Assembly: GCA_045539625.1 (NCBI GenBank)
Contig: JAZQFS010000086.1
Coordinates: 1-8,013 of the forward strand
Direction of reading: 5' to 3'
DNA length: 8,013 bases
From: UMGS1387 sp045539625
Lineage (GTDB): Bacteria > Bacillota > Clostridia > Oscillospirales > CAG-382
Shown: in pieces, positions 7,086 to 8,013 of the stretch
Numbering within the stretch: position 1 is the first letter of the stretch
How the letters are laid out: each line of letters opens with the position of its first letter
Translations under genes and position numbers: made by a program
Notes under the pieces: model-generated
Seen by the model: only the letters and a program-made list of their open reading frames with translations
The model's database searches: none
What the model was told of the DNA's origin: nothing

Positions 7086-7420
7086 TCTTTTTCAGTTACT
7101 TTTTAAGTTACATTATGTAACACAGGGAATTTCGCTCGTTGCGACGAGCGAGTCATACTTTTCCCTCTGGAAAAGTATCAAAACAGCCCCCTCAACGGAG
7201 GGATGGCTCGGTCGGGGATATTATCTTTGTGCTAATTGCGACCGTCGGAGATTAAGGACTCCGACAGTCGGGTAGTACGTACTATTATGCACTGCTCCCG
7301 ACCTCCGCTGACTTCCCTCCACGGCGGGGAGCCTTCCACTCTCGTTTGGGCGTGGTGCTTAGATTTGCACCAATAATACAGTAGGATTTATTGCAAAGCA
7401 AGTCAGAGTGATGTACTTCC
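7086..7420 (-). repeat. Interspersed structured repeat, copy 2 (reverse orientation)
   Basis: Read on the minus strand this has the same order as copy 1. Its 5' module (about 7420-7300) carries GTGGAAGGCTCCCCGCCG and GGAGGGAAGTCAGCGG. The linker differs from copy 1 and forms three hairpins: 7267-7302 (GTCGGG/CCCGAC), enclosing the perfect 12-base palindrome TAGTACGTACTA at 7273-7284; 7244-7265 (GTCGGAG/CTCCGAC); and 7209-7244 (CGGTCG/CGACCG), which shares base 7244 with the second, so these two are partly exclusive. The 3' module has the CCCTC/GAGGG hairpin, a 10-bp stem at 7155-7178 with loop AGAG, a 7-bp stem at 7133-7150 with loop CGCA, and GTTAC-ataat-GTAAC at 7107-7121, then an A-rich tail. 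It reads toward spoIVA. The outer boundary is approximate. Confidence 0.75.
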
Positions 7421-7514
7421 ACTTTAATAAGCAGTACAGCAACAATGAGGCAGAAAGTTGGTGTTCTCGCTTGGCGAATATAAAAAAAGCTGCACTCTTC
7501 GAGTATTATAACAC

Positions 7515-7829
7515 TGTTAAAATTACACTTATCTTTAGCAGAGAGCAAAAGGCAACACCGATTATAAATAGTAAAAATCCGCACTACGGCTAAAGAAAGG
7601 TGGAAGCCTCCCCGGCTGGAGGAAATCCGCAGGTGTGCGGGTTAGCAGGGAGTTTGTTTGGTGTGCTGTGCTTATCATTTTATCCTTGTGCACACCGAGG
7701 ACTCCTCCATTGAGGGGAGCGTTTTTGCCTTCTTTTGAGGCGGGTCAAAAGAAGGTCGTAGCCCGCAGGCTACGAAACCTCCCTGCGATACATAAAGTAT
7801 CTTAAAAAGTAACTTAAAAAAAGAAAAAT
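7515..7829 (+). repeat. Interspersed structured repeat, copy 3 (divergent in sequence, same architecture)
   Basis: The 5' module core is GGTGGAAGCCTCCCC near 7599, followed by a CCTCC/GGAGG stem. The linker is shorter than in the other copies and has a 7-bp stem, 7660-7666 (GGTGTGC) with 7690-7696 (GCACACC). The 3' module has CTCC-type hairpin sequence with loop CATT (about 7701-7719), an 11-bp stem at 7728-7755 with a 6-base loop, a 7-bp stem at 7757-7774 with loop CGCA, and GATAC-ataaa-GTATC at 7787-7801. An A-rich tail follows that directly abuts the -35 of the downstream promoter. Most stem sequences differ from copies 1 and 2 while pairing is kept. The 5' boundary is uncertain. Confidence 0.68.
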
Positions 7830-7830
7830 C

Positions 7831-7858
7831 TTGACAAATGCAAAAAAATACGTATAAT
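7831..7858 (+). promoter_or_regulatory. Strong sigma-A promoter of the arsR-family gene
   Basis: A perfect -35 TTGACA (7831-7836) and a perfect -10 TATAAT (7853-7858) are separated by 16 bases. Transcription would start near 7865, inside the inverted repeat described next, the usual arrangement for a repressed metal-responsive promoter. Confidence 0.88.
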
Positions 7859-7859
7859 G

Positions 7860-7881
7860 TAGTTGAGCAATCACTCAACTA
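7860..7881 (+). promoter_or_regulatory. Inverted-repeat operator for the ArsR-family repressor
   Basis: TAGTTGAG (7860-7867) and CTCAACTA (7874-7881) form a perfect 8-bp inverted repeat with a 6-base centre. The TGA...TCA half-sites resemble the imperfect dyads bound by ArsR/SmtB/CadC dimers. It immediately follows the -10, so bound repressor would block initiation. Autoregulation by the gene that follows is inferred. Confidence 0.75.
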
Positions 7882-7901
7882 ATGTGTAGAGAGGCGACAA
7901 A

Positions 7902-8013
7902 ATGACACAGTATGATGAAAAAAATTACACCTGCGACTGCGAAAGCATACATGAGGACGTAGTGGAAAAAGTAAAAAACAGCCTTCGTGATAAAGACACC
8001 TACCTTAGTCTTG
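7902..8013 (+). CDS. ArsR/SmtB-family metal-sensing repressor (5' part only)
   Basis: Only the first 37 codons are present; the gene runs off the right edge. Winged-helix ArsR/SmtB proteins repress metal-efflux genes and release DNA on binding metal ions. The visible N-terminus has Cys11-Asp-Cys13 followed by xxIHEDVVEKV, a pattern I recognise from clostridial CadC-like sensors that often precede a P-type metal-transporting ATPase. In CadC, N-terminal cysteines help bind Cd, Pb or Zn, so this pair may do the same. The ATG is supported by AGAGAGG at 7888-7894, seven bases upstream, and by the promoter and operator just before it. The DNA-binding helices are not in the window, so metal specificity cannot be judged; arsenic is less likely than a divalent soft metal. 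Confidence 0.82.
   Translation, partial: MTQYDEKNYTCDCESIHEDVVEKVKNSLRDKDTYLSL

Noticed and set aside
6146..7120. 324-codon + strand frame
   Set aside because: It is antisense to spoIVA and runs into the pyrimidine tract, giving a Cys- and Phe-rich nonsense product.
7408..7593. 61-codon + strand frame between repeat copies 2 and 3
   Set aside because: It overlaps the ends of both repeats, has no domain or convincing ribosome binding site, and is AT-rich intergenic sequence.

Overview
The window looks like chromosomal DNA from a low-to-moderate GC, endospore-forming Firmicute of the class Clostridia. An Oscillospiraceae/Ruminococcus-like host is my guess, not something the sequence proves. 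Supporting evidence is a full-length spoIVA (a gene of endospore formers), a surface protein with N-terminal SLH domains, strong Shine-Dalgarno sites and a CadC/ArsR-type regulator of the kind common in Clostridia.

Layout, left to right. Positions 1-800 hold no gene: a hairpin-bearing left edge, then copy 1 of an interspersed structured repeat, then an AT-rich promoter region. Positions 802-4770 (+) encode a 1322-residue exported S-layer-homology protein: signal peptide, three SLH motifs, a beta-rich region, six Big_5-type Ig-like repeats joined partly by acidic linkers, one fibronectin-III-like domain and a Pro/Glu tail. A strong terminator follows. Positions 4871-5435 are a tandem array of a 240-242 bp unit: two full copies and one internally deleted copy, each ending in a GC-rich hairpin, which fills the gap between two convergent genes. 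Positions 5435-6913 (-) encode SpoIVA, the spore-coat morphogenetic ATPase. Positions 6914-7900 are non-coding: the spoIVA leader with a pyrimidine tract on the + strand, a 9-bp hairpin, and copies 2 (-) and 3 (+) of the interspersed repeat. The right edge (7831-8013) is a well-formed promoter, an inverted-repeat operator and the first 37 codons of an ArsR-family metal sensor, probably heading a metal-efflux operon outside the window.

The protein genes belong to known families and do not form an obvious shared pathway. The SLH protein belongs to the vegetative cell surface, SpoIVA to the forespore surface, and the ArsR protein to metal response. The most unusual content is non-coding. (1) A roughly 315-370 bp repeat occurs three times, each time upstream of a gene and reading in the same direction as it. 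Its hairpins are conserved in position and loop, while stem sequences change in a compensatory way. (2) The tandem array starts in the T-run of one gene's terminator and ends on the last base of the other gene's stop codon. Both deserve family-level searches; I could not run any.
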